Shown piece after piece: positions 25,069-34,052 of a DNA stretch of 64,000 nt. The position numbers were made by a program, and so were the translations under genes. This DNA is from DASUAS01 sp963720765 (lineage in GTDB: Bacteria > Actinomycetota > Acidimicrobiia > IMCC26256 > DASPTH01): NCBI GenBank assembly GCA_963720765.1, contig CAVRGS010000002.1:248001-312000 (forward strand), read 5' to 3'. Under the pieces are notes generated by a model. It did no database searches. It was not told the origin of the DNA and saw nothing but the letters and a program-made list of their open reading frames with translations. The number at the start of each line of letters is the position of its first letter. Within the stretch, counting starts at the first letter, position 1.

Positions 25069-27039
25069 TCACCGGCGTGTCACCAGGTCGGCCAGCTCGG
25101 CGACGATGTCGCTCACGCGGAAGTCCTTCGGTGTGTAGACGCGCGCCACGCCGGCGGCGAGCAGCCCAGGCTGATCGGCTTCGGGAATGATCCCGCCGAC
25201 GACGACCGGCGCGTCGACACCATTGGCGCGCAACAACGCGATCGTCTCGGGCACCAGCGTGAGGTGCGAGCCCGACAGCACCGACAGGCCGACCAGGTCG
25301 ACGTCTTCGTCGCGTGCGGCCGCGGCGATCTGTTCGGGCGTGAGCCGGATGCCCTGGTACACGACCTCCATCCCCGCGTCGCGCGCCGCGACTGCGATCT
25401 GCTCGGCGCCATTGGAGTGTCCGTCGAGCCCCGGCTTGCCCACCAGGATGCGGATGGGGTGGCCGATCTCGGCCGCGCGTTCCTGCACACGTCCACGAGC
25501 GCGCACCATCGCGTCGCCCGCGGCCGCGTGCACTCCGCCGACGCCCGTCGGCGCGCGGTACTCACCGAACACCTCGCGCAGCGCGCCGGCCCACTCACCC
25601 ACGGTGCCGCCCGCGCGCGCGAGCGCCACGGTGGCCGGGGTGAGGTTGTCCGTGCCGCGCGCGACCTCGCGCACGGTGTCGAGTCCGCGAGCGACCTCGA
25701 CACCGTCGCGCGCCTGGCGCCACGCGGCCAGCTGCTCGATCTCGGCGCGCTCGACGGACGGGTCGACCACCAAGATGCTGGACTCGCCGTCGAGCGAGTC
25801 GACCAAGGGCGAAGGCGCGGTCTCGGTGAAGGCGTTCACACCGACGACGGTGATGTCGCCCGCCTCGATGCGACGCACCCGATCGGCGTTGCTCTGCACC
25901 AGGCGCTGCTTCATCGCGTCGATCATGGCGAAGGCACCGCCGCCGTCGAGCACCCACTGGAGCTCGGCATCGGCCGCTTCGGCGATCTCGGTGGTCTTCT
26001 GCTCGACCACGTGCGAACCGGCGAAGAGGTCGTCGTACTCCAACAGGTCGGTCTCGTACGCCAGCACCTGCTGGATGCGCAACGACCACTGCTGGTCCCA
26101 CGGCCTGGGGAGCCCGAGCGCTTCGTTCCAGGCCGGCAGCTGCACGGCGCGCGCCCGGGCACCCTTGGAGAGGGTGACGCCGAGCGACTCGAGCACGATG
26201 CGTTGCACGTTGTTCTCGGGCTGGGCCTCGGTGAGCCCGAGGGAGTTGACCTGCACGCCGTAGCGGAACCGGCGCAGCTTCTCGTCGGTGACGCCGTAGC
26301 GCTCGGCGGTGATGCGATCCCACAGCGCGCCGAACGCGCGCAGCTTGCACATCTCCTCGACGAAGCGGATGCCGGCGTTCACGAAGAACGAGATGCGACC
26401 GACGACCTCGGGGAACTGGTCGTCGTTCACCTGTCCGGACGCGCGCACGGCGTCGAGCACGTCGATCGCAGTTCCCAACGCGTACGCGACTTCCTCGACG
26501 GGCGTCGCGCCCGCTTCCTGGAGGTGGTACGAGCAGACGTTGATCGGGTTCCACTTCGGCACGTGCCGCACTCCGTGACACACGAGGTCGACGGTCAGCC
26601 GACGCGACGCGTCGGGTCCGAAGATGTAGGTGCCCCGCGACAGGTACTCCTTCACGATGTCGTTCTGCGTGGTGCCGGCGAGCAGCGCCGCGTCGACGCC
26701 GCGCTCCTCGGCGAGCGCGAGGTACAAGCCGAACAACCACATCGCGGTGGCGTTGATCGTCATCGACGTGTTCATCTCGTCGAGCGGGATGTCGTCGAAC
26801 AGCGCGCGCATGGCGCCGAGATGGGGGACGGGTACGCCAACCTTCCCGACCTCGCCGCGGGCGAGCGGGTGGTCGGGGTCGTATCCGGTCTGGGTCGGCA
26901 GGTCGAACGCCACCGACAGGCCGGTCTGGCCCTTGGCGAGGTTGGACCGGTACAGCTCGTTGGACGCGCGCGCCGACGAATGCCCTGAATACGTCCGCAT
27001 CAACCAGGGTCGGTCAGCCACGGTGACATTCTCCCCCAT
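25069..27039 (-). CDS. ecm: Ethylmalonyl-CoA mutase (B12-dependent, MeaA-like)
   Basis: The product has 656 residues, a single chain with catalytic barrel and cobalamin domain. Barrel motifs: RTYSGHSSARASNELYRSNLAKGQTGLSVAFDLPTQ, DEMNTSMTINATAMWLFGLYLALAEERG, GTTQNDIVKEYLSRGTYIFGP and INVCSYHLQEAGATPVEEVAYAL. Residues ~520-650 hold the B12 domain with base-off GKPGLDGHSNGAEQ (D-x-H), SVLSGSHLTLV and VVGGIIP. Single-chain length of ~660 and the MNTSMTINATA form match ethylmalonyl-CoA mutases rather than the two-subunit methylmalonyl-CoA mutase. It converts (2R)-ethylmalonyl-CoA to methylsuccinyl-CoA. It lies 22 bases behind hbd. Confidence 0.9.
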   Translation of the reverse strand: MGENVTVADRPWLMRTYSGHSSARASNELYRSNLAKGQTGLSVAFDLPTQTGYDPDHPLARGEVGKVGVPVPHLGAMRALFDDIPLDEMNTSMTINATAMWLFGLYLALAEERGVDAALLAGTTQNDIVKEYLSRGTYIFGPDASRRLTVDLVCHGVRHVPKWNPINVCSYHLQEAGATPVEEVAYALGTAIDVLDAVRASGQVNDDQFPEVVGRISFFVNAGIRFVEEMCKLRAFGALWDRITAERYGVTDEKLRRFRYGVQVNSLGLTEAQPENNVQRIVLESLGVTLSKGARARAVQLPAWNEALGLPRPWDQQWSLRIQQVLAYETDLLEYDDLFAGSHVVEQKTTEIAEAADAELQWVLDGGGAFAMIDAMKQRLVQSNADRVRRIEAGDITVVGVNAFTETAPSPLVDSLDGESSILVVDPSVERAEIEQLAAWRQARDGVEVARGLDTVREVARGTDNLTPATVALARAGGTVGEWAGALREVFGEYRAPTGVGGVHAAAGDAMVRARGRVQERAAEIGHPIRILVGKPGLDGHSNGAEQIAVAARDAGMEVVYQGIRLTPEQIAAAARDEDVDLVGLSVLSGSHLTLVPETIALLRANGVDAPVVVGGIIPEADQPGLLAAGVARVYTPKDFRVSDIVAELADLVTRR

Positions 27040-27061
27040 GGCGGGGACGTCTCGGAAATGG

Positions 27062-27916
27062 TCAGCGCGAGTACTCGTAGAACCCGGCGCCCGACTTCCG
27101 TCCGAGCCTCTCGGCTGCCACCATCCGGCGCAGCAGGGGTGCCGGGGCGAAGTTGGGATCGTGGAACTCGGCGTAGAGCGCGTCGAGGATCGCGAGGCTC
27201 GTGTCGAGCCCCACGAGGTCGAGCAATTCGAGCGGTCCCATGGGGAAGTTGCAGCCGCCCTTCATCGCCGCGTCGATGTCATCGCGCGACGCCACGCCGG
27301 CGTCGAAGAGCCGTACCGCGTTGTTGAGGTAGGGGAACAGCAGCGCGTTCACCACGAACCCGGCCTGGTCCTTCACCGTGACCGGTGTCTTGCCACACGC
27401 CTCGACGAACGCGCGCGCTTCGGCGAGGGTGGCGTCGGTCGTGGTGATCGCCGGCACCAGCTCGACCAGCGACATCGCCGGCGCGGGGTTGAAGAAGTGG
27501 ATGCCGCACACCCGCTCGGGCCGCTCGGTGACCATCGCCATCTCGACCACCGGCAAGGTCGACGTGTTGGTGGCGAGGATCGCCGAAGGTGTGCACACTC
27601 GATCGAGCTCCCGGAACAGCTCCTGCTTGGCGGCGAGGTCTTCGACGATCGACTCGAGGACGAGGTCGCACGCGGCGAGCTCGTCGAGTGAGGTGACCGC
27701 GCTCACCCGGGCGCGTACGTCGGCCGCGGTGTCGTCGTCGATGCGGCCCTTCTTCAGTTGCCGGGCGAGCGATGCCGCGAGGCCGCCGAGCATCGCGTCG
27801 GCGCCCGCCTGGGTGCGGCTGCGCAGCACCACCTCGAAGCCGGAGGCGGCGGCCACCTCGGCCACGCCTGCACCCATGATCCCGGAACCGACCACACCGA
27901 TGCGCTTGATCGCCAT
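27062..27916 (-). CDS. hbd: 3-hydroxybutyryl-CoA dehydrogenase
   Basis: The product has 284 residues. The NAD-binding fold is VVGSGIMGAGVAEVAAASGFEVVL. The catalytic region has LATNTSTLPV, GIHFFNPAPAMSLVELV (His of the His-Glu pair), VTVKDQAGFVVNALLFPYLNNAVRLFDAGVAS and GGCNFPMGPLELLDLVGLDT. It interconverts acetoacetyl-CoA and (S)-3-hydroxybutyryl-CoA. With the thiolase, Ccr, epimerase and the downstream mutase it forms a route from acetyl-CoA to methylsuccinyl-CoA. A gggggac ribosome site precedes the ATG. First gene of hbd-ecm-GGDEF. Confidence 0.94.
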   Translation of the reverse strand: MAIKRIGVVGSGIMGAGVAEVAAASGFEVVLRSRTQAGADAMLGGLAASLARQLKKGRIDDDTAADVRARVSAVTSLDELAACDLVLESIVEDLAAKQELFRELDRVCTPSAILATNTSTLPVVEMAMVTERPERVCGIHFFNPAPAMSLVELVPAITTTDATLAEARAFVEACGKTPVTVKDQAGFVVNALLFPYLNNAVRLFDAGVASRDDIDAAMKGGCNFPMGPLELLDLVGLDTSLAILDALYAEFHDPNFAPAPLLRRMVAAERLGRKSGAGFYEYSR

Positions 27917-28003
27917 CTCACGTCCCCCGTCGTGGACCCCCTCTTCGGGGACCGAGCCAGGTTACCAGTCGGTAACTTGCGGGGGGCCATTCCGACGTCG
28001 GGC

Positions 28004-28017
28004 TAGTCTCCGGCCCG
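28004..28017 (+). promoter_or_regulatory. Predicted leaderless -10 of the S51-like gene
   Basis: TAGTCT at 28004-28009 and eight bases before ATG 28018. TTGCGG at 27977 is a poor -35 (spacing 21). Confidence 0.45.
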
Positions 28018-28716
28018 ATGGGAGCCCGCCGCGCCACTGGTCTGCTCGCCCTGGTGGGGGGCGGGGAGTGGCTTCCCGGTGCCCGCGCCTTCGATGCCGA
28101 CCTCCTGGCCCGCAGCGGTGCCGACGAGGTGCTGGTCCTCCCCACCGCGGCCGCGTACGAGCACCCGGAGCGGGTGGATGGCCGCGCCCAGGCCTACTTC
28201 AGCGAGCTCGGCGCGACCGTCCGAACGCTGCCGGTGCTCCACCGCACCGAGGCCGAGGACCCTGCCCACGCCAAGATCGTGCGGTCGGCCACGTTCGTGT
28301 ACCTGGCCGACGGTTCACCGCTGCACCTGCGCTCGGTGCTCAAGGAGTCGGCGCTGTTCGAGGCGTTGCTCTCCGCGTACCAGGGTGGTGCTGTGCTGGC
28401 GGCGTCGGGCGCGGGTGCCACGTTGCTGTGCGACCCGATGGTCGACCCGCGCGGTGGTGCCTACACCGTCGGTCTCGGCGTGGTGAAGAACCTCGCGGTG
28501 TTCCCGTATCACGGCACCGCCGCCGCCCACCTGCGCGAGCGTTCGATCGACCTGCTCCCGCGCACTGCGGTCCTCGCCGGTGTCGACGAGGAGACGGCGT
28601 TGGTGAAGGCGCCCGACGGGTGGTCGGTTGCCGGCGCGGGCACGGTCACGCTCTATGGCGGGGACGGCCCCACCACCTACTCGGCGGGCGACGCGCCCGA
28701 CGGCCTCCCCGAATGA
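28018..28716 (+). CDS. Peptidase S51/cyanophycinase-like protein, nucleophile apparently lost
   Basis: The product has 232 residues in the class-I glutamine-amidotransferase-like fold: GLLALVGGGEWLPGARAFDADLLARSGADEVLVLPTAAA, FVYLADGSPLHLRSVLKES, then the nucleophile elbow GAVLAASGAGATLLCDPM. In active S51 enzymes the elbow reads G-(T/S)-S-A-G-A. Here the aligned residue is Gly (A-S-G-A-G-A), with a Ser one place earlier. The C-terminal part retains YTVGLGVVKNLAVFPYHG. It may be a non-hydrolytic homologue or use the shifted serine. Confidence 0.75.
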   Translation: MGARRATGLLALVGGGEWLPGARAFDADLLARSGADEVLVLPTAAAYEHPERVDGRAQAYFSELGATVRTLPVLHRTEAEDPAHAKIVRSATFVYLADGSPLHLRSVLKESALFEALLSAYQGGAVLAASGAGATLLCDPMVDPRGGAYTVGLGVVKNLAVFPYHGTAAAHLRERSIDLLPRTAVLAGVDEETALVKAPDGWSVAGAGTVTLYGGDGPTTYSAGDAPDGLPE

Positions 28717-28736
28717 GGCGGCCGGACTGAAGCGAG

Positions 28737-29207
28737 TCAGGCCTTGATCTGCCCTGCGAGGTAGTTGGTCTCGCCGAGTTGGTCGATGAGGCCGAGCTGG
28801 GTCTCGAGCCAGTCGACGTGGTCTTCTTCGCCCTGGAGGATCTGCTCGAGCAGCTCGCGCGTGCCGTTGTCACCCAGCTCGAGGCACTTCTCGATGCCCA
28901 GGTTGAGTCGCTCGATCGACTCGTACTCGAGGTCGAGCGCGAGCTGGAGCTTCTCCGGCACGGTCTCTCCGACACGGACCGTGCCGAGGCGCTGCAGGTT
29001 GGGGACGCCCTCGAGGAACAGGATCCGACCGATGAGCTCGTCGGCGTCCTTCATCTCGTCGATCGACTCTTCGCGGTAGTGCTGCGCGAGGGGCTCGAAG
29101 CCCCAGTTCTCCAGCATCTTGAAATCGACGAAGTACTGGTTCACCGAGGTGAGCTCGGCGGTCAGGACCTCGTTGAGCAGTTCGGCGATCGCGGCGTCAC
29201 GTTGCAT
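28737..29207 (-). CDS. bfr: Bacterioferritin
   Basis: The product has 156 residues and aligns without gaps to the E. coli numbering. Glu18, Tyr25, Glu51, Met52 (haem ligand), Glu94, Glu127 and His130 are all present. Ferroxidase ligand His54 is Asp here (ESIDEMKDADE in place of the usual EMxHA). It stores iron as a 24-mer, with haem between subunits. It is the second gene after bfd, nine bases behind, so iron release and storage are cotranscribed from the iron-box promoter. Confidence 0.95.
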   Translation of the reverse strand: MQRDAAIAELLNEVLTAELTSVNQYFVDFKMLENWGFEPLAQHYREESIDEMKDADELIGRILFLEGVPNLQRLGTVRVGETVPEKLQLALDLEYESIERLNLGIEKCLELGDNGTRELLEQILQGEEDHVDWLETQLGLIDQLGETNYLAGQIKA

Positions 29208-29216
29208 GAGGTGAAT

Positions 29217-29405
29217 CTACCGATGCGCGCTGACGAGCTCGCGGGTGCGGTGACGTTCGAGCAGCTTCTCGAGCTCCGGCCAGCAGCCGCCGCACTCCGC
29301 ACCGGCACCGCAGCGATCGGCCAACTCCTCGATCGTGGTGGCGCCGCGCTCGACCTCACCGTCGATGGTGTGGTCGGTGACCGCTCGGCAATGGCACACG
29401 TACAC
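29217..29405 (-). CDS. bfd: Bacterioferritin-associated ferredoxin
   Basis: The product has 62 residues. The [2Fe-2S] ligands are Cys4, Cys6, Cys38 and Cys41 (VCHC ... ECGGC), the CxC-x31-CxxC pattern of Bfd. It docks on bacterioferritin and reduces stored iron for release. The start is GTG at 29405. Small size and the upstream iron box support the call. Confidence 0.92.
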   Translation of the reverse strand: MYVCHCRAVTDHTIDGEVERGATTIEELADRCGAGAECGGCWPELEKLLERHRTRELVSAHR

Positions 29406-29434
29406 GCCAACTAGGTTAGGTCAACCTGACCTGA
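29406..29434 (-). promoter_or_regulatory. IdeR/DtxR-type iron box over a leaderless -10 of bfd
   Basis: TTAGGTCAACCTGACCTGA (29416-29434) matches the 19-bp iron-box consensus TTAGGTTAGCCTAACCTAA at 15 positions. On the minus strand TAACCT (29418-29413) stands seven bases before the GTG of bfd, so a bound repressor would cover the promoter. This predicts bfd-bfr induction at low iron. Confidence 0.75.
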
Positions 29435-29469
29435 CGAGTCAAGGGCCCTGGTCAGGTCCCCGGTCGGGC

Positions 29470-30291
29470 CTACGGCGCGGCGGTCGTCGTGGTGCTGGGG
29501 CTCGACCCGTCCGAGACGGTGACGCCGTTGATGGTGATGGTCTTGGTCGGTGTGCCCGCGGAATCGGCGCTGCCGAAGGTGTTGATGGTCTTCGCGACCT
29601 CGAGGCCGGCCGCGTCCATGGTGCCGAGTGCGGAGTACTTGTACGGCGGGCTCGTGCCGAGCTGCTGCGCCCCGGTGTCGCTCACCACGAGGAAGAACTG
29701 CGAACCGGTGGTGCCCGACCCCGCGTTCGCCATCGCCACGGAACCGGCTCGGTACCCGTCCGCCGGCGGCTCGTCGGGCAGCGTGTACCCGGGGCCTCCG
29801 GTGCCGTCGCCCTTCGGGTCACCGCCCTGGTCGACGAAGTCGGTCACGATCCGGTGGAACGTCGTACCGTTGTAGAAGCCCTTGCAGGCGAGGTAGACGA
29901 AGCTGTTGACCGTCTTCGGGGCGGTCTTGGCGTCGAGTGCGATGGTGACGTCGCCCTCGGTGGTGTGCAGCACCGCGGTGTACTGCTTCGTGGTGTCGAT
30001 GCCCATACCGGGCTTCGGCAACGTGGTCTTGGCCGACTTCGTCGGCAACGCGGTGTCGCACGTGGTCGCGAAGTTCGTCGGGCCCGATCCGGCCGACGAC
30101 GACTTCGTGCTGCTGCTGTCATTGCTGTTCGTGAGCGAGACGACGACGAGGACGATGACGAGCGCGACGAGGGCGATGAGGCCGTTGCGGATCGCGCGGT
30201 TGCGCTTGTGGCGCTTCTCCGCCTCCTGCACCGCGGCCCGACGGGCTTCCTTGTTCTGGCGCTGGCGTTCGCGTTTCGTGGCCTTGGGCAC
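29470..30291 (-). CDS. Membrane-anchored cyclophilin-type peptidyl-prolyl isomerase
   Basis: The product has 273 residues. A Lys/Arg-rich start (PKATKRERQRQNKEARRAA) leads to one TM helix (about 42-63) and an extracytoplasmic linker. The cyclophilin domain spans ~110-255: GDVTIALDAKTAPKTVNSFVYLACKGFYNGTTFHRIV, FVDQGGDPKGDGTGGPGY, GSVAMANAGSGTTGSQFFLVV. The catalytic Arg in FHRI, the Q-GGD loop and SQFF are intact. The tail is Thr-rich. It assists folding outside the membrane. The GTG at 30291 is set by a leaderless -10. Confidence 0.92.
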   Translation of the reverse strand: MPKATKRERQRQNKEARRAAVQEAEKRHKRNRAIRNGLIALVALVIVLVVVSLTNSNDSSSTKSSSAGSGPTNFATTCDTALPTKSAKTTLPKPGMGIDTTKQYTAVLHTTEGDVTIALDAKTAPKTVNSFVYLACKGFYNGTTFHRIVTDFVDQGGDPKGDGTGGPGYTLPDEPPADGYRAGSVAMANAGSGTTGSQFFLVVSDTGAQQLGTSPPYKYSALGTMDAAGLEVAKTINTFGSADSAGTPTKTITINGVTVSDGSSPSTTTTAAP

Positions 30292-30305
30292 GGCGGGGGA
30301 GTCTA
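30292..30305 (-). promoter_or_regulatory. Predicted leaderless -10 of the cyclophilin gene
   Basis: Minus-strand TAGACT (30305-30300) lies eight bases before GTG 30291, with no ribosome site. The lysC promoter runs the other way 42 bases off. Confidence 0.5.
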
Positions 30306-30346
30306 CCGACAGACAATCCGGCCAAAGGATCGAAGGTGGGCCTCGG

Positions 30347-30360
30347 TACCATGTTCGGTC
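30347..30360 (+). promoter_or_regulatory. Predicted leaderless -10 of lysC
   Basis: TACCAT at 30347-30352 lies eight bases before GTG 30361. The start is confirmed by the product opening SLLVQKFGGTSV. Confidence 0.5.
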
Positions 30361-31580
<1,220 letters not shown>

Positions 31581-31584
<4 letters not shown>

Positions 31585-32615
31585 AGGTCGGTGTGGTCGG
31601 TGCCACTGGCCTCGTCGGCACCGAGATGCTGCGGCTGCTCGACGAGCGCGACTTCCCGGTCGACGAGTTGCGCGCCTACGCGTCCGCGCGCTCGGAAGGC
31701 CGCGCGCTGCCGTTCGGTGATCGCGAGGTCACGTGCCAGGTGTTGGCCGACGGCTGCTTCGATGGCCTCGATCTCGTCGTGATCGACGTCGACGACCCGC
31801 TCGCGCTCGAGTGGGCGCCGCGTGCGGTCGCGAGCGGTGCGCGGGTCGTCGACAAGTCGGCCGCGTTCCGGATGGAACCCGACGTTCCGCTCGTGATCGC
31901 CGAGGTGAACCCCGACGACGTGCGCGTCATGCCTCGCGGCATCGTGTCGTCGCCCAACTGCACCACCACGGTGCCACTGGTCGCGCTGGCGCCACTGCAC
32001 CGTGCCGCGGGGATCCGCCGCATGGTCGTGTCGAGCTACCAGTCCGTCTCGGGTGCGGGACAGCCGGGCATCCACGAGCTCGACGAGCAGTGGACGAAGG
32101 GCGCCGGTCGTGCCGAGCAGTACCTGGTGTCGGGCCGCGACCCGCTGGCCGACCTGCTGCATGGTGGAGACGTGTGGGACCGGCCCATCGCCGGCAACGT
32201 GATCCCCCAGGCGGGATCGGTACGTGAAGCGGGGTACACGTCGGAGGAGTGGAAGATGGTGCGCGAGACGCGCAAGATCCTCCACGCCCCTGAGATCCAG
32301 GTGTCGTGCACCTGCGTACGCGTCCCGGTGTACGTCGGCCACGGCGTGTCGGTGAACGTGCAGTTCGAGCGCTCGATCACGAAAGCCGACGCGGTGGAGC
32401 TCCTGCGCGCCGCGCCGGGCGTGCAGCTCGTCGACGACGGTGACGGTGCGCCCACACCGATGGAGGCCGCAGGCATCGACCCGGTGCTCGTCGGTCGGCT
32501 GCGCGAGGACCCGTCGCAGGAGAACACGCTCGACCTCTGGGCGACGGGCGACAACCTGCGCAAGGGCGCGGCGCTGAACGGCATCCAGATCGCCGAGCTC
32601 CTCCTCGACGGGTAG
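31581..32615 (+). CDS. asd: Aspartate-semialdehyde dehydrogenase
   Basis: The product has 344 residues. NADP fold VGVVGATGLVGTEMLRLLDERDFP, acyl-enzyme cysteine in SSPNCTTTVPLVALAPLH, substrate loop SYQSVSGAGQPGIHEL, and VSCTCVRVPVYVGHGVSVNVQFE with the catalytic His region. It reduces aspartyl phosphate made by LysC. The four-base overlap with lysC indicates an operon with coupled translation. Confidence 0.97.
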
Positions 32616-32628
32616 TTCGACTCGACAC

Positions 32629-33363
32629 CTAGTTCGAGCTGGGGCCGCCGAGCTCGGTGGGTCCGTCACGCGCCGGGCGCTGCTTGTTGCCGTAGAGGCT
32701 GACCAGTCGCGCCACCAGCGTGACCAGGAAGATCTGGCCGATGACAGCCTCGAAGGTGACGAGGACCCGCCCCGTGCTCGTGCCTGCGGTGAGGTCGCCG
32801 AAGCCGACCGTGGTGATGGTGACGAACGAGAAGTAGAGGAAGTCGACGTTGGTCGGCTCGATCTTCTGTGCGAAGAAGCCGGTGGGTTCGGCCTCGTTGA
32901 CCGCGCCGTAGATCCCGGCGAACGCGATCGCGATGAGCACGTACACGCAGATCGATCCGAGGATGGTCTCGAGGCCCACCGTCTCGTGGCGGAGGATCCG
33001 ATGGACGATCGCGATCGGCGCCAGCAACACGAGCAGGAACATGATGAAGGTCGAGCCGTCGCTGCCGTCGCGTCCGAACGCTGCCTGCAAGAAGTTGGAC
33101 AGGTCGGCGAGCACGACGAGGACGATGCCGACCGTGAACGCGCGCGAACGCACGTGGGAGGTGTGGAAGGCGAGGAGCAGGACGGCGCCGAGCACCACGC
33201 TGACGACGAACCGGCCCCAGAGGTTCCGGTGTTGCTCTGCGGCGATGAGGATGTAGAGCGCGATGAGCAGCGCCAACAAGAGGCCGTAGCTGTCGCCGCG
33301 GGCGAAGCGTTCCGCATAGCCCTCGCGGCTGAAGAACGTCGGTCGAGATGCATCGTCGGGCAT
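32629..33363 (-). CDS. Two-pore-helix potassium channel protein with extra N-terminal TM segments
   Basis: The product has 244 residues. About five hydrophobic segments lie in residues 25-155. Then an Ion_trans_2-type pore follows: FLYFSFVTITTVGFGDLTAGTSTGRVLVTFEAVIGQIFLVTLVARLVSLY. TVGFGD is the K+ selectivity filter. No RCK/TrkA-N domain follows; the protein ends soon after the last TM. It is 18 bases downstream of the PycTM-like gene on the same strand, so the two membrane proteins are probably made together. Confidence 0.88.
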   Translation of the reverse strand: MPDDASRPTFFSREGYAERFARGDSYGLLLALLIALYILIAAEQHRNLWGRFVVSVVLGAVLLLAFHTSHVRSRAFTVGIVLVVLADLSNFLQAAFGRDGSDGSTFIMFLLVLLAPIAIVHRILRHETVGLETILGSICVYVLIAIAFAGIYGAVNEAEPTGFFAQKIEPTNVDFLYFSFVTITTVGFGDLTAGTSTGRVLVTFEAVIGQIFLVTLVARLVSLYGNKQRPARDGPTELGGPSSN

Positions 33364-33381
33364 TCGACGATGCTCGCGCCC

Positions 33382-33960
33382 CTAATAGGTGATGACGGTG
33401 ATGGTCAGCTCGACCGCGGCGGCGACGAAACCGATCAGGAAGCACCCGTAGCTGAAGCGCAGGTACCGGTACTTGCTCTTCAACATGTAATAGCCCTGGT
33501 CGTAGATGTCCTCGACCATCAGGCGGTACGTGGTACCGCCGTTGCGGAGCACATCTGCCATCAGTTCGACGTGCTGCTCCTTGGTGATCTGCGAGAAGTG
33601 GCCGAAGAAGAAGGGGCTGAACCCGGGCGGTAGCTGATCACCGGGCTCGGGGTGGATCTTGAACTTCGGGAACACGGCCATGACCGAGCTCAGGAGCGCG
33701 AGCAGCACGAACGCCACGAGCGTCACGAGGCTCCAGCGCAGCTCGTCGACGTTGAACTGGGTGACGCTCACGCTGATGACGATGGCCGACGCGGTGATGA
33801 TGATGCTGCCCTTCACATCGGCCTGACCGGTGAGCTGCGTCATCTGCTGCTGGAGCCCGTACAGCAGGTAGTCGGTCGTGATGCGCTCGGGGACGTCGGC
33901 GAACGGTCCCGGGTCCACCGAGAAGGCTTCCCGTTGCGCGCGTGGAGCTTCCTCGTGCAT
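33382..33960 (-). CDS. Pycsar-effector-like (PycTM/DUF5706) membrane protein
   Basis: The product has 192 residues from ATG 33960 (198 from 33978). The first part has TTDYLLYGLQQQMTQLTGQADVKGSIIITASAIVISVS, matching the Q-x-x-x-x-x-x-D-x-K-A/G-x-I-I-x-x opening of PycTM domains. A second TM helix, a soluble loop (FSPFFFGHFSQITKEQHVELMADVL) and a final YMLKSKYRYLRFSYGCFLIGFVAAAVE helix follow. In anti-phage Pycsar systems such a protein disrupts the membrane when bound to cCMP or cUMP. No nucleotide cyclase gene is adjacent here, so a defence role is unproven. Confidence 0.68.
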   Translation of the reverse strand: MHEEAPRAQREAFSVDPGPFADVPERITTDYLLYGLQQQMTQLTGQADVKGSIIITASAIVISVSVTQFNVDELRWSLVTLVAFVLLALLSSVMAVFPKFKIHPEPGDQLPPGFSPFFFGHFSQITKEQHVELMADVLRNGGTTYRLMVEDIYDQGYYMLKSKYRYLRFSYGCFLIGFVAAAVELTITVITY

Positions 33961-34029
33961 CCGTGCAGCTTCGCACAACGGCCACAGTCAGCTTCCTGTC
34001 ACCGGTGGCCTGGCGCGAGACCCGTCGGC

Positions 34030-34052
34030 TAGCATTCTGAGAATGGTTCTCA
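34030..34052 (+). promoter_or_regulatory. Zur-type operator over the promoter and start of the zinc-binding protein gene
   Basis: TGAGAATGGTTCTCA (34038-34052) is a perfect 15-bp inverted repeat close to the actinobacterial Zur box TGAAAATGATTTTCA. It contains the ATG at 34043 itself. TAGCAT (34030-34035), seven bases before that ATG, is the predicted leaderless -10. Zinc-bound Zur would block both initiation and the start codon region. Confidence 0.8.

Noticed and set aside
24058..26988. Long open frame on the + strand opposite the GGDEF and mutase genes
   Set aside because: It is antisense to strongly conserved coding sequence and its translation is Arg/His-rich with no motif; open frames like this are expected at this GC content.
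32629..33960. Complete Pycsar defence system
   Set aside because: The required nucleotide cyclase gene is absent on both sides; only the effector-like protein is present.
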